From an uncultured bacterium (GTDB taxonomy: Bacteria > Verrucomicrobiota > Verrucomicrobiia > Verrucomicrobiales > Akkermansiaceae), in the NCBI GenBank assembly GCA_945831585.1, contig CAMACY010000006.1, forward strand, positions 1 through 57,144: DNA of 57,144 bases, written 5' to 3'. Position numbers and translations under genes: made by a program. This document shows, one piece after another, positions 39,707-48,244 of this stretch. The notes under the pieces were generated by a model. That model was not told where the DNA came from. It did no database searches and saw only the letters and a list, made by a program, of their open reading frames with translations. Position 1 is the first letter of the stretch. Every line of letters starts with the position of its first letter.

Positions 39707-41278
39707 TTAGCCGGCGCAGGCGGCCTCGGCACAGCGGCGCCCGTCCATGGCGGCGGAGACGATGCCGCCCGCAAAGCCGGCTCCTTCGCCGCAGGGGTAG
39801 AGCCTTGCGAGCTGCGGGTGTTGCAGGGTGGTGGGGTCGCGGGGGATGCGCACGGGGGAGCTGGTGCGGGTCTCGCTGCCGATGAGCAGCGCGTCCTCGC
39901 CGGCAAAGCCGCGCAACTTGCGGTCGAAGAGACGCAGCCCCTCGGCCAGTCGCTGTGCCACGCCGCGCGGCAGCAGGGCGTGCAGGTCGCAGGGGGTGAT
40001 GCCGGGGTGGTAGCTGGTGCGAGGCAGCTCGGCGCTGACTCGCCCGGCCAGAAAGTCGCGCACGCGCTGCGCCGGGGCGCGCATGCGCCCGCCCCCGGCT
40101 TGCGCAGTGGCGATTTCCAGGGCTTTTTGGTAGGCAATGCCGCTGAGCACGCCGTGCTCGGCGCGGTAGGTATCCGTGTCCTCGGGCTCGACGGTGACGA
40201 CAAAGCCCGAGTTGGCAAAGGGGGAGTTGCGGCGCGAGAGCGACATGCCGTTGACGACCACCTCGTCGTTTTCCGTGGCGGCGGGGACAATGAAGCCGCC
40301 CGGGCACATGCAGAAGGAGTGTACGCCGCGCCCGTCGAGCTTGGTGGCGAGGGTGTAGGCTGCGGCGGGCAGCCCCTCGGGGCGCGGCTGCCCGGGGCGC
40401 AGGTGGTATTGCGCCGCATCGATGAGGGCTTGCGGGTGTTCGATGCGCACCCCCACGGCGAAGGGCTTGCGCTCCAGCGCCAGCCCCTGGGTGCTGAGCA
40501 TGCGGTAGACGTCGCGCGCGCTGTGCCCCGTGGCGAGGATGACGGCATCGCCGGCGAACTCGCGCCCGTCGGCTGTGCGCACCCCCAGGGCGCGCCGCCC
40601 GTCCGCCGAGCGCAGCAGGGCGCAGACGCGGGCGCGGAAGTGCACCTCGCCCCCGGCGTTGAGGATGCTCGCGCGCATGGCCTTGATGATGTTGGGCAGG
40701 CGGTTGGAGCCGATGTGGGGGTGCGCATCGGTGAGGATGCGTGGGTCGGCACCGTGGGCAACGAAGGTTTCGTAGATTTCGCGCACGGAGCCGCGCTTGG
40801 TGGCGCGGGTGAAGAGCTTGCCGTCGGAGAAGGTGCCGGCACCACCCTCGCCGAAGCAGTAGTTGGAGTCCTCGACCACGTAGCCGTCGCAGTTGATGGG
40901 GTGGAGGTCGAAGCGGCGGGCAGAGACATCCTTGCCGCGCTCCAGCACGATGGGGCGCGCGCCGAGTTCGAGGCAGCGCAGTGCGGCGAAGAGTCCGCCG
41001 GGACCGCTGCCCACGATGATGATGCGCCGTGCTTCCGCCGCCGGGGGGGCGTAGCGGCGCTGCGGCAGTTCGGCGGGCGGAAGGGGTTCGTCGACGGCGA
41101 CGAGCAGGCGCAGCTGCTTGCAGATGGGGCGGCGGCGCGCGTCGATGCTCTCCTTGAGCAGGCGCAGCCCGCTGATGCGGCGCGGGGAGATGCCCAGCTG
41201 CCGCGCTACGGTGCGGCGGCGGGTGGCGTCGTCTGCCGCGTCGGGGAGGGGGAGGTGGATGTCCTGCTCGGTAATCAT
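39707..41278 (-). CDS. FAD-dependent dehydrogenase (COG2509 type)
   Basis: This 523-residue cytosolic flavoprotein has an N-terminal domain of about 85 residues and then the FAD fold IIIVGSGPGGLFAALRCLELG. Further on are FGEGGAGTFSDGKL, VILATGHSARDVY and the C-terminal PCGEGAGFAGGIVSAAMDG, all typical of the uncharacterised FAD-dependent dehydrogenases of COG2509. The reaction is not known for the family. The ATG at 41278 overlaps the cysE stop (ATGA), making this the third gene of the polyprenyl synthetase-cysE operon. Confidence 0.85.
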   Translation of the reverse strand: MITEQDIHLPLPDAADDATRRRTVARQLGISPRRISGLRLLKESIDARRRPICKQLRLLVAVDEPLPPAELPQRRYAPPAAEARRIIIVGSGPGGLFAALRCLELGARPIVLERGKDVSARRFDLHPINCDGYVVEDSNYCFGEGGAGTFSDGKLFTRATKRGSVREIYETFVAHGADPRILTDAHPHIGSNRLPNIIKAMRASILNAGGEVHFRARVCALLRSADGRRALGVRTADGREFAGDAVILATGHSARDVYRMLSTQGLALERKPFAVGVRIEHPQALIDAAQYHLRPGQPRPEGLPAAAYTLATKLDGRGVHSFCMCPGGFIVPAATENDEVVVNGMSLSRRNSPFANSGFVVTVEPEDTDTYRAEHGVLSGIAYQKALEIATAQAGGGRMRAPAQRVRDFLAGRVSAELPRTSYHPGITPCDLHALLPRGVAQRLAEGLRLFDRKLRGFAGEDALLIGSETRTSSPVRIPRDPTTLQHPQLARLYPCGEGAGFAGGIVSAAMDGRRCAEAACAG

Positions 41279-42111
41279 GCGCGGCCGAGGCATTGCTGCA
41301 TGTACATGGCGGGCACATCGACCTCAGGCGAGCCGACGACGACGGCGGGCACCCCAGCCACCGTGGTGTGGGGGCAGACATTCTGCAGCACGACGGAGGA
41401 GGCCGCTATTTTGGCTCCCTCGCCGATTTCGATGCGACCGAGTATCTTGGCGCCGGCGCCGATGAGCACGCCGCTGCGCACGATGGGGTGGCGCGCGCCG
41501 CCCTTGAGCTTGCCCGTGCCGCCGAGGGTGACCTCGTGGAGCATGGAGACATCGTTTTCGATGATGGCGGTCTCGCCGATGACGATGCCCGTGCCGTGAT
41601 CCATGAAGATGCCGCAGCCGATTTGCGCCGCCGGGTGGATGTCGATGGCAAAGACTTCGCTGCTGAGGCTTTGGAAGAGCAGGGCGAGCAGGTGGCGACC
41701 GTCTGCCCACAGCAGGTGCGAGATGCGCTGCGTGGTGAGCGCCAGAAAGCCCTTGAAGAAGAGCAGCGGCTCCAGCAGGCTGTTGCAGGCGGCATCGCGC
41801 TCGAGCACGGCGCGCAGGTCGGCGGCGATGCAGTCGAGCGTCAGCGGGCTCTTGCGCAGGGTGGTGCGGATGAGCGGTTCAAGCTCATCGCGCCCGATGT
41901 CGTGGCGAGAGAGCTTGCGCGCCAGGCGCACCGCCACGGCGTTGCAGAGAGAATTGCGGCTCAGCACCACATCGTCCAGCATGCCGCTGAGGCGCGGCTC
42001 CTGCTGCGCCGCCTCCTCGGCAGCGGCGTAGACCTCGCGCCATACCTCCGCCGCGAGCCCTTCGCGCGCGGGGCGCATCTTATCCGGGTGAAGTATATCC
42101 GCGCTCATCAT
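41275..42111 (-). CDS. cysE: Serine O-acetyltransferase
   Basis: This 278-residue enzyme makes O-acetylserine from serine and acetyl-CoA, the first step of cysteine synthesis. An N-terminal helical domain (to about 165) precedes the left-handed beta-helix with hexapeptide repeats: DIHPAAQIGCGIFMDHGTGIVIGETAIIENDV, then GGARHPIVRSGVLIGAGAKILG in which the catalytic DH and H pairs are visible. Two adjacent ATGs exist (42111 and 42108); either fits. It starts 3 bases past the polyprenyl synthetase stop. Confidence 0.95.
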   Translation of the reverse strand: MMSADILHPDKMRPAREGLAAEVWREVYAAAEEAAQQEPRLSGMLDDVVLSRNSLCNAVAVRLARKLSRHDIGRDELEPLIRTTLRKSPLTLDCIAADLRAVLERDAACNSLLEPLLFFKGFLALTTQRISHLLWADGRHLLALLFQSLSSEVFAIDIHPAAQIGCGIFMDHGTGIVIGETAIIENDVSMLHEVTLGGTGKLKGGARHPIVRSGVLIGAGAKILGRIEIGEGAKIAASSVVLQNVCPHTTVAGVPAVVVGSPEVDVPAMYMQQCLGRA

Positions 42112-42114
42112 CAG

Positions 42115-43125
42115 TTAGTCGGTACAGCAGTCCTGCAACAGTTCATCGAGGCGGTAGGTCATCTCGGCCAAGGCTTCGCGGGCGGGAGATTCGGGCAGCA
42201 GCCAGAGCACCTCGCGCGCCTCGGCATTGCGCGCCAATCCCTCGTCCACCGAGCGGCGAATGGCCTCGGCAAAGGCCTCTGTGTCGCGCAGGTGTGCGTA
42301 GTTGATTTCTTCGTGCTGCTCCACGGCGCGGCGCACCTGTTCGGCCACATCCTCGCTGGTTGATTCCATGAGGAAAAAGACCGGGAGCGTGAGCTTGCCC
42401 TTCTCGGCGTCGGTGCCCAGGGTCTTGCCGGCGGCGGTGTCATCGCCCGTCAGGTCGAGGCAGTCGTCGTAAATCTGGTAGGAGATGCCCAGTAGGGTGC
42501 CCATGCGGTTGAGCTGACCGATGAGCTCCTCGTCGAGCTCTTGTAGATAGCCCGCGCCGCTCATGGCCATGGCGAAGAGCGTGGCGGTCTTTTTGCGAAT
42601 GAGCTCGTAGTAGTCCGCGCGGCTCATGTCGGGATCCCACAGGCGGGTGGACTGCTCCACCTCGCCCTCGCAGAGGTCGCGCACGGCGACGGCCATGCGG
42701 CGGATAAAGCGGGTATCGCCGATGTCGGCACCCATGACCATGGCCTGCGCGAGCAGCGAATCGCCCAGCAGAACGGCCAACTCATTGCCCCACAGGGCAT
42801 TGGGAGTGGGGGCGTCGCGCCTCGTGTCGGCCTTATCCAGCACATCATCGTGGATGAGCGAGGCCATGTGCAGCATTTCCAGCAGGGCGGCAAAGGTGAT
42901 GTGGCGGTCGCGGATGCCGCCGGTGGCCGCCGCAGTGAGCAGCACCAGCCCCGGGCGGATCATCTTGCCGCGCGCCTTGCAGATTTGCCGCATGTAGTCG
43001 CGGACGTAAGGGGAAAAATGTTCGGTCTGCGCCTCAATGGCACGGCGCACCTTGTCCAGCTCCTCGCGAATGGTCTTGAGATGGGCTTTTTTGTTACGGA
43101 GCTTGCTGAAGAACGGGAAACTCAT
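42115..43125 (-). CDS. Polyprenyl diphosphate synthase
   Basis: This 336-residue trans-isoprenyl diphosphate synthase elongates allylic diphosphates with IPP, probably for the quinone side chain. The first aspartate-rich motif DDVLD (93-97, in LIHDDVLDKAD) and the second, DDCLD (220-224), are intact, as is KMIRPGLVLL near residue 54. Residues just before the first motif are small (MASL), which usually allows long chains, so an octaprenyl-type product is likely. The ATG at 43125 follows a leader of about 55 bases with a GC-rich hairpin; there is no SD. Confidence 0.92.
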   Translation of the reverse strand: MSFPFFSKLRNKKAHLKTIREELDKVRRAIEAQTEHFSPYVRDYMRQICKARGKMIRPGLVLLTAAATGGIRDRHITFAALLEMLHMASLIHDDVLDKADTRRDAPTPNALWGNELAVLLGDSLLAQAMVMGADIGDTRFIRRMAVAVRDLCEGEVEQSTRLWDPDMSRADYYELIRKKTATLFAMAMSGAGYLQELDEELIGQLNRMGTLLGISYQIYDDCLDLTGDDTAAGKTLGTDAEKGKLTLPVFFLMESTSEDVAEQVRRAVEQHEEINYAHLRDTEAFAEAIRRSVDEGLARNAEAREVLWLLPESPAREALAEMTYRLDELLQDCCTD

Positions 43126-43185
43126 GGCGGCAGGTGGGGAGGGGGCGTGCTGCGCGGTGCCGTGCTGCCGAGGCACCGCCGCCGT

Positions 43186-43214
43186 AGTGTAGCAGGATTT
43201 GCGCTCCATTGCAA
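43186..43214 (-). promoter_or_regulatory. Promoter of the polyprenyl synthase-cysE-FAD dehydrogenase operon
   Basis: On the minus strand TTGCAA (43209-43214), 17 bp, TACACT (43186-43191). A hairpin with 8-base arms (GCGGTGCC/GGCACCGC) lies in the leader near 43154-43179. Confidence 0.68.
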
Positions 43215-43282
43215 TCTTTTCCCGGGTGCAGACGGAAGAAAAATGTCCTGCGCGGAAAAAGCGCGAGCTATGTGAATTCTGC

Positions 43283-43311
43283 TTGAGCTCCCTAGCGGGG
43301 AATGATAATAT
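43283..43311 (+). promoter_or_regulatory. Promoter of the exported membrane protein gene, predicted leaderless
   Basis: TTGAGC (43283-43288), 17 bp, TAATAT (43306-43311), then 7 bases to the ATG at 43319. Confidence 0.7.
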
Positions 43312-43318
43312 CGCCCTC

Positions 43319-44314
43319 ATGAAGCGTGTATTGCTTTCTTCAATGATCATGGCGGCGGCGCTGGCAGCTCCGCTGGGGGCGGTGCAGTTGTCGGATCTGA
43401 ACCCCGCGATGACGCGCAATCAGGCGGATGATGAGCTCACGAAGGACTATGCGTACCGCATTTTGAGCGATCTGACGGTGCGTCGTATTTGGAATCTGGA
43501 TGCGAACCGCAAGCTCTCGGTGGATTTTGACCCCAAGAAGGACAAGCTGCTCTACGTGTTGGTGGAGTACAAGAAGCCGGTTGCCGTCAAGGATGGCATG
43601 GAGGATGCGGCGGCGATGACGCATGCGGAGAAGGTGAAGTGGAAGAAGTTGGATGTGAAGAAAGCAGTGAAATACGCTGTGGAGAATGCCCGCGTGTCCA
43701 AGGTGGGCGATGCTTACCTGTTTTTGGAGTGCAATTCCTCGGGCAAGTGTGTGCGCGTAGCGATGTACACGGATGCGCCCAAGGAGAATCGCCGCCATCT
43801 CAATGCGCTGGTGATGGGGAGCTCCGGTGCGACGGCGCTGGGCAACAACGCCCGGGCCGATGCCGGGCGCGAGTTGAAGGCGGATGAGGCCGCGCGTCAG
43901 GCTCGCGCCAACAAGACGGATGTGGCCGGCGGTACGCCGCAGGAGGCCGAGGAAGAGGATTTTGTGGTGAGCTCCGCGCCGAAGACCTCGCCGACCGCGA
44001 GTGCGGCGGCTGCTCCGACCGCCGAAGCGGCTTTTGAAAATCCCGGCGAGGTGGGGGTGCCCCAACCGCCGCCCAATGTGGCGAGCAAAAAGTTGCAGAC
44101 CGCGTTGGACAAGGCGGGCTTGGGCGAGGTGACTCCTACTCAGTGGGGCATCGGGGCGGTGGCGCTGGTGCTGCTGCTGACCATCATCGGCATGGTGCGC
44201 CGCAGCAATGAGGCCAAGCGCCTGCGCGCCAAGGCTCGTGCGATGAGCAAGAGCGATCCGGGGGCTACGCTGCGTGCGCGTTCCGGGCTGGGCAAGCCCC
44301 GTGTGCGGCGCTGA
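43319..44314 (+). CDS. Exported membrane protein of unknown function
   Basis: I do not recognise this 331-residue protein. It has a signal peptide (residues 1-21), a compact lysine-rich domain to about 180 with a CNSSGKC pair that could form a disulfide, an Ala/Pro/Glu-rich linker (about 185-275), and one transmembrane helix near 280-297 (IGAVALVLLLTIIGMV). A strongly basic cytoplasmic tail follows (RRSNEAKRLRAKARAM onward). The topology suggests a periplasmic domain tethered to the inner membrane, perhaps a scaffold. The start codon follows its promoter by 7 bases. It converges on the TolC-like gene. Confidence 0.75.
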   Translation: MKRVLLSSMIMAAALAAPLGAVQLSDLNPAMTRNQADDELTKDYAYRILSDLTVRRIWNLDANRKLSVDFDPKKDKLLYVLVEYKKPVAVKDGMEDAAAMTHAEKVKWKKLDVKKAVKYAVENARVSKVGDAYLFLECNSSGKCVRVAMYTDAPKENRRHLNALVMGSSGATALGNNARADAGRELKADEAARQARANKTDVAGGTPQEAEEEDFVVSSAPKTSPTASAAAAPTAEAAFENPGEVGVPQPPPNVASKKLQTALDKAGLGEVTPTQWGIGAVALVLLLTIIGMVRRSNEAKRLRAKARAMSKSDPGATLRARSGLGKPRVRR

Positions 44315-44330
44315 TGGTCGGTTCCGAAGA

Positions 44331-44370
44331 GCAAGCCCCTCCCCGGTCTCTAGTCGGAGGGGGGGCTTGC
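44331..44370. terminator. Shared hairpin between convergent genes
   Basis: GCAAGCCCC (44331-44339) pairs with GGGGCTTGC (44362-44370), with further imperfect GC pairing inside. There is no clear T-run, so its strength as a terminator is uncertain. Confidence 0.5.
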
Positions 44371-44388
44371 CCCGCCCGGTAGCCTGAA

Positions 44389-45600
44389 TCAGGCGCCCGG
44401 CAGGCCGTATTCGAGCACCAGCGCGGCTTCGCTCTCCAGGAGGGACTCCTCCTGGGTCAGGAGTTCCTGCCGGATGGAGTGCAGCTCTTTTTGACGCTCC
44501 AGGAAGGCCGCTCCCGTCTCCGCAGGCGTGTGGCGCAGGTAGTCGGCGCGTTTGCTCATGTAGCTGCGCCATGCTTGGTAGTCGGCAAGGCTGCGGCGCA
44601 GTCGGTGCAGGTTGTTGCGGTGTTCCAGGATGGCGACCTGAACCTCCTTTTGGGTGGCTTTGTACTTGTCGCGGCTGTCGCAGTATTGATCCCACTGGGT
44701 CAGCCGCGTATCGAGTGTGTAGCTGAGGCTGAGGTTGAGCCGCGTGTCCTCGGAGGAGAGGAAAGTGCCTGAGTAGGTGCCCCCTGTCGAGGAAAAGAGC
44801 GAGGGGCTGTAGATGCTGGTGTTGATGGTCGGCAGATATTGCAGCGCAACCCCGTACTGAGCAAGCCGCGCCTGTTCCAACTTCAGTGCAAACTGGCAGA
44901 CAATGAGCGGATCCAACCGGCGGAGCTTGCTCTCGTAGTCGCGGAGGGAGATATGGGGCATGCTCTCGGGCAGGATTCGCCAGCGCGCCGAGTAGTCGCC
45001 CAAGAGCTTGGCGAGTTCGGCTTGAGCGGCGGCCGGGTTCTCCGGCACCGGGCTTTGGGTAGTGGGAGCCGGGGCTTGCGCCGCCAGCGCTTGTCGCCGC
45101 TCGGCCAGCTCTGCCTTGCGCACCGACAGGTAGAGCTTGGAAATCAGCTCGCGCTCCGTCCCCTCGCAGCGTTTGACGGCGGCAAAGGCGCGTGCCCGGT
45201 TCGCATAGACGCGGTAGGGAACCTGCGTGAGGGTGGGGATGGAGAAGTTGACGTTGAGGTTTTGCTCAAGGTCATCGCCGGACCAGGTTTGTGACAGCTC
45301 GCGGAGCGTTTTGTTGGCGTAGCCGTAATAGCTGACCTGCGGGATGAGGTCGGTGTACACGCTGAGCGTGTCGCGCTGTGCCTTGGCCTCGGCATTGCGC
45401 GCGGCGATGAGCTCGGCGTTGTTGCGGCGCATGATGCTGAGCGCTTGCTGCCAGGAGATGGTGCGCTGCGGAAGCTCATCCCAGATTTTGGATTCGGCAA
45501 ATTGTCGCTCGATGTCTGCGCCGGTGCGCTCCAAATGACGGCTGAGGCTGCAGGAGGGCAGCAGGCAGAGCAACAGGGGCAGCAGTAAACGGATATTCAC
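44389..45600 (-). CDS. TolC-like outer-membrane efflux lipoprotein
   Basis: This 403-residue protein has a lipoprotein signal with a lipobox-like LPSC ending at C17. It is then largely long helices with heptad patterning, interrupted by strands such as IPTLTQVPYRVYANRARAFAA and TRLNLSLSYTLDTRL, which is the two-repeat layout of outer-membrane efflux proteins (TolC/OprM). No companion inner-membrane pump is adjacent. Translation starts at GTG, 9 bases after the -10 box. The -2 residue of the lipobox is proline, which is unusual, so lipidation is likely rather than certain. Confidence 0.75.
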   Translation of the reverse strand: MNIRLLLPLLLCLLPSCSLSRHLERTGADIERQFAESKIWDELPQRTISWQQALSIMRRNNAELIAARNAEAKAQRDTLSVYTDLIPQVSYYGYANKTLRELSQTWSGDDLEQNLNVNFSIPTLTQVPYRVYANRARAFAAVKRCEGTERELISKLYLSVRKAELAERRQALAAQAPAPTTQSPVPENPAAAQAELAKLLGDYSARWRILPESMPHISLRDYESKLRRLDPLIVCQFALKLEQARLAQYGVALQYLPTINTSIYSPSLFSSTGGTYSGTFLSSEDTRLNLSLSYTLDTRLTQWDQYCDSRDKYKATQKEVQVAILEHRNNLHRLRRSLADYQAWRSYMSKRADYLRHTPAETGAAFLERQKELHSIRQELLTQEESLLESEAALVLEYGLPGA

Positions 45601-45609
45601 GACGGAAGC

Positions 45610-45638
45610 ATCCTATCAAAGCTCGGGGGGCACCGCAA
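45610..45638 (-). promoter_or_regulatory. TolC-like gene promoter
   Basis: On the minus strand TTGCGG (45633-45638), 17 bp, TAGGAT (45610-45615), with 9 bases to the GTG: at most a 2-3 base leader. Confidence 0.62.
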
Positions 45639-45704
45639 GCATGAGTTTCGGCTCCTACTGTCATGCAACTCGACGCCCTCGGCGGCAGGGGGCGCTGTTT
45701 GCGC

Positions 45705-45733
45705 TTGATTTCCTGCGCATAGGGCAGTATGAT
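45705..45733 (+). promoter_or_regulatory. cdaA promoter, predicted leaderless
   Basis: TTGATT (45705-45710), 17 bp, TATGAT (45728-45733), then 6 bases to the ATG at 45740. Confidence 0.7.
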
Positions 45734-45739
45734 GCGGCT

Positions 45740-46501
45740 ATGTTTTGGGAGTATCTCCGCGCTTTGTTCGAGATTGCGGTTTTGTGGTTCCTGTTCTATC
45801 AGGTGTATCGCGGCGTGCGCGATTCGCGCGCGGCCTCCATGCTGGTGGGGTTGGTGGCGGTGCTGCTCTTGGGCTACTTGGTGGTGGAGTGGACGCAGGC
45901 GCAGGTGCTCAAACAGCTGGCAGGGCTCATCATCGGCCCGGGCACCATTCTCGTCATCCTCTTCCAACCGGAAATTCGGACGGCACTGGCCAAGTTCGGC
46001 TCCAACAAGCTCGTGCGGCGGCTGCTCAAGCAGCAGGTCGAGAATCAGGACTTCATTGCCCGGGTGTGCGACTCGGTGGCCTTCTTGGTCAGCAAGCGCT
46101 ACGGCGCGCTCATTGCCATTTGTCGCACCAACACGCTCAAGGACTACGCCGCCACGGGCACCATCCTGCAAGCGCAGTACTCCCGCGAGCTCATCGGCAC
46201 CATCTTCATGCCCAAGACGCCTCTGCACGACGGCGCGGTTATCGTGAACAACGAGCAGATTGTGGCGGCCGCCGCCATTCTGCCCGTCTCCAACCGCGAG
46301 CTGAAGGATCGCAGCATGGGGCTGCGCCACCGCGCGGGCATCGGGCTGGCCGAGGCCTCGGATGCCGTGGTCATCATCGTTTCCGAGGAAACGGGGACGG
46401 TGTCGCTGGCGGTGGGCAACATCGTGCAGCGCGATATCAACTTGGAGCTCCTGGCGGAGCGTCTGACGCAACTTCTCTATTCCCATGACACCGAAAATTG
46501 A
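45740..46501 (+). CDS. cdaA: Diadenylate cyclase CdaA
   Basis: This 253-residue membrane enzyme makes cyclic di-AMP from two ATP. Three N-terminal transmembrane helices (about residues 8-20, 32-49, 61-75) precede the DAC domain. Its catalytic motifs are intact: DGA at 164-166 (LHDGAVIVN) and RHR at 196-198 (GLRHRAGIGLAE). c-di-AMP usually controls potassium and osmolyte transport. The ATG at 45740 is fixed by the promoter, which ends 6 bases upstream; the frame is open further upstream but would not be transcribed. A 55-residue membrane protein gene overlaps its 3' end by 17 bases, and bioD follows. Confidence 0.95.
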   Translation: MFWEYLRALFEIAVLWFLFYQVYRGVRDSRAASMLVGLVAVLLLGYLVVEWTQAQVLKQLAGLIIGPGTILVILFQPEIRTALAKFGSNKLVRRLLKQQVENQDFIARVCDSVAFLVSKRYGALIAICRTNTLKDYAATGTILQAQYSRELIGTIFMPKTPLHDGAVIVNNEQIVAAAAILPVSNRELKDRSMGLRHRAGIGLAEASDAVVIIVSEETGTVSLAVGNIVQRDINLELLAERLTQLLYSHDTEN

Positions 46502-46652
46502 TCTGAGGCAGCTTTTTTTGGAGAACTGGAAACCCAAGCTGTTTTGCCTGCTGGGGGCTGTGTTTGTGTGGCTGGCGGTCGACCGGCTGCTCGTGCGCGG
46601 CAACGAGACGGAGTGGAATATCGACGACATCCGCATCGTACTTCCTGAGTAA
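46485..46652 (+). CDS. 55-residue single-pass membrane protein resembling the CdaR/YbbR N-terminal anchor
   Basis: This small gene starts at an ATG inside the cdaA 3' end (overlap 17 bases) and ends at TAA 46650-46652. It has a charged start, the ENWKPKLFCLLGAVFVWLAV helix (about residues 13-32) and a short acidic C-terminal segment ending IRIVLPE. CdaR (YbbR), the usual regulator encoded next to cdaA, begins with a very similar 'NWxLKLxSLLxAxxLW' anchor but then has several YbbR repeats of about 80 residues each; none are present here. It could be a minimal CdaA partner or a decayed CdaR that has kept translation coupling. It lies 9 bases before bioD. Confidence 0.7.
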   Translation: MTPKIDLRQLFLENWKPKLFCLLGAVFVWLAVDRLLVRGNETEWNIDDIRIVLPE

Positions 46653-46661
46653 TACGGCGCT

Positions 46662-47300
46662 ATGGCACAGCATTTCTTCATCACAGGCACCGATACGGAG
46701 GTCGGTAAGACCTATGTCACCTGCGCGCTGTTGCGCGACCTGCGCCGCCGCGGTCTGCCCGCCGTGGGTTACAAGCCGCTCGCCTGCGGTGATCGCGGCG
46801 ATGCCCGCGCTATGCAGGCGGCGAGCGACCCGAGCCTGCCCCTCGACGTGATTAACCCCATCTACCTGCGCGCGGCAACGGCACCCTACGTAGCCGCCCA
46901 GCTGGAAAACCGCTGCATCAGCCCGGCGGAGCTCGCGGAGGGCTACCGCCGCATCTGCGGCGCGGGCTCCCCCGTGCTGGTGGAGGGCGCGGGTGGCTGG
47001 GAGGTGCCCATTGCGCCCGGCTACTCGATTGCCGATTTCGCGGCGGAGCTGGGGTTGCCCGTGGTGCTGGTGGTCGGCAACAAACTCGGGGCGGTGAACC
47101 ACGCCTTGCTGAGCATTGCCGCCATCCGCGCGCGCGGGCTGGAGCTGCGCGCGCTGGTACTCAACCACGCGGGCGTGAGCTGGGACACCGCCGCCGTGAC
47201 CAACCGCCGCCTGTTGGAGGAGTTCGCGGGCGTTACGATGGCGGCGGAACTCATTTGCGGGCAGGACGACATCGACTCCGCCGCCGTGCTCGGTATCTGA
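46662..47300 (+). CDS. bioD: Dethiobiotin synthetase
   Basis: This 212-residue enzyme closes the ureido ring of dethiobiotin from diaminopelargonate, CO2 and ATP, the penultimate step of biotin synthesis. The P-loop GTDTEVGKT (9-17), the KP of YKPLACG (near 37-44), and the VEGAGGWEVPI stretch (near 107-117) are conserved, and the C-terminal nucleotide-binding part is complete. It is probably co-transcribed with cdaA and the small membrane gene. No other biotin gene is in the window. Confidence 0.95.
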   Translation: MAQHFFITGTDTEVGKTYVTCALLRDLRRRGLPAVGYKPLACGDRGDARAMQAASDPSLPLDVINPIYLRAATAPYVAAQLENRCISPAELAEGYRRICGAGSPVLVEGAGGWEVPIAPGYSIADFAAELGLPVVLVVGNKLGAVNHALLSIAAIRARGLELRALVLNHAGVSWDTAAVTNRRLLEEFAGVTMAAELICGQDDIDSAAVLGI

Positions 47301-47330
47301 ACCCTGCTCCGTTCGGCTCCACCCCGGGGC

Positions 47331-48230
47331 TTACTCGGCCGCCGAGAGGGCGGCACGCATGGGCTCGATGGGGGGCAGCACGCCGAACCAGTGGCGGTAG
47401 GCGATGGCGCCCTGCCACAGCAGCATGGCGAGCCCGTTGGCGGTGCGGCAGACGCGCGCTTCTGCCGCGCGGCGCAGGGGGGTGTCGTGGGTCACGATGT
47501 CGCAGACCTGCTGCCCCGGGTGCAACCACTCAGGCGGCAGGGGCAGCGGGTCGCCCTCGCGCAGTCCCAGGCTGGTGGCGTTGACGATGAGCTCGGCCTG
47601 CTCTGCCGCCGCGCGCAGCTCGGGGCTGCCGAAGGGCAGGGCGCGCAGCTCGCCGCGCGCGTGGGGCGCGAGGCGCTCGCGCAACGCGGCGAGCTCGGGC
47701 TTGGGGCGATTGACCAGCACCAGCTGCGGGCAGCCGCTCAGGGTGCACTGGCAGGCCAACGCGCTGCCCGCGCCGCCGCAGGCTCCCAGCAGCAGCACAC
47801 GCAGCTGCCCCAGCGGGCGCCCCGTCAGCTCGGCGACGGCTCGCTCAAAGCCGGGGCCGTCGGTGTTGTAGCCGCGCAGCCCCTCGGGGGTGAACACAAG
47901 GGTGTTGACGGCTCCGCTGAGCGCCGCCAGCGGGTCGCGGAAGGCGGCGGCGGCGCAGGCTTGTTTCTTGAAGGGGACGGTGACATTGACCCCGATGAAG
48001 CCCAGCGCTTGCAACTGCGCTAGCAGCGCTTCGAAGGCTCCCGCCTCGCGCTCGGCGCGCAGGCGGATGTAGCGCAGGGGGTTCCCCAGCGCATCCAGCG
48101 CCGCCTGTTGCATTTGCGGCGACTTGGAATGCGCAATGGGGTTGCCGATGACGCCGAGCCGGGCGCGCCGCCCTGCCTCGTCCGCAAGCGCGGCGGGGTG
48201 TAAATCGGCGGCGCTGTACTCGTGCAGCAC
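47331..48230 (-). CDS. aroE: Shikimate dehydrogenase
   Basis: This 299-residue enzyme reduces 3-dehydroshikimate to shikimate with NADPH in aromatic amino acid synthesis. Substrate-binding NPIAHSKSPQ, the catalytic lysine in NVTVPFKKQA, NTDGPGF, and the NADPH loop GACGGAGSA are present; family members more often have GAGGAA here. The C-terminal NGLAMLLWQGAIAYRHWFG is typical. I chose the GTG at 48230 because it lies 14 bases after the yajC stop and gives a family-like N-terminus; no ATG is available nearby. Last gene of trmB-tgt-yajC-aroE. Confidence 0.9.
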   Translation of the reverse strand: MLHEYSAADLHPAALADEAGRRARLGVIGNPIAHSKSPQMQQAALDALGNPLRYIRLRAEREAGAFEALLAQLQALGFIGVNVTVPFKKQACAAAAFRDPLAALSGAVNTLVFTPEGLRGYNTDGPGFERAVAELTGRPLGQLRVLLLGACGGAGSALACQCTLSGCPQLVLVNRPKPELAALRERLAPHARGELRALPFGSPELRAAAEQAELIVNATSLGLREGDPLPLPPEWLHPGQQVCDIVTHDTPLRRAAEARVCRTANGLAMLLWQGAIAYRHWFGVLPPIEPMRAALSAAE

Positions 48231-48244
48231 GGCGGGGAGGGGGG

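Noticed and set aside
38772..41381. One long protein spanning GH16 and the FAD dehydrogenase region
   Set aside because: The upstream two-thirds of the frame is an Arg/Pro/His-rich shadow of the FAD dehydrogenase; GH16 starts at a GTG with its own promoter and signal peptide.
43199..43318. Upstream extension of the exported protein gene at 43319
   Set aside because: It would begin before the promoter of this gene and would bury the signal peptide inside the protein.
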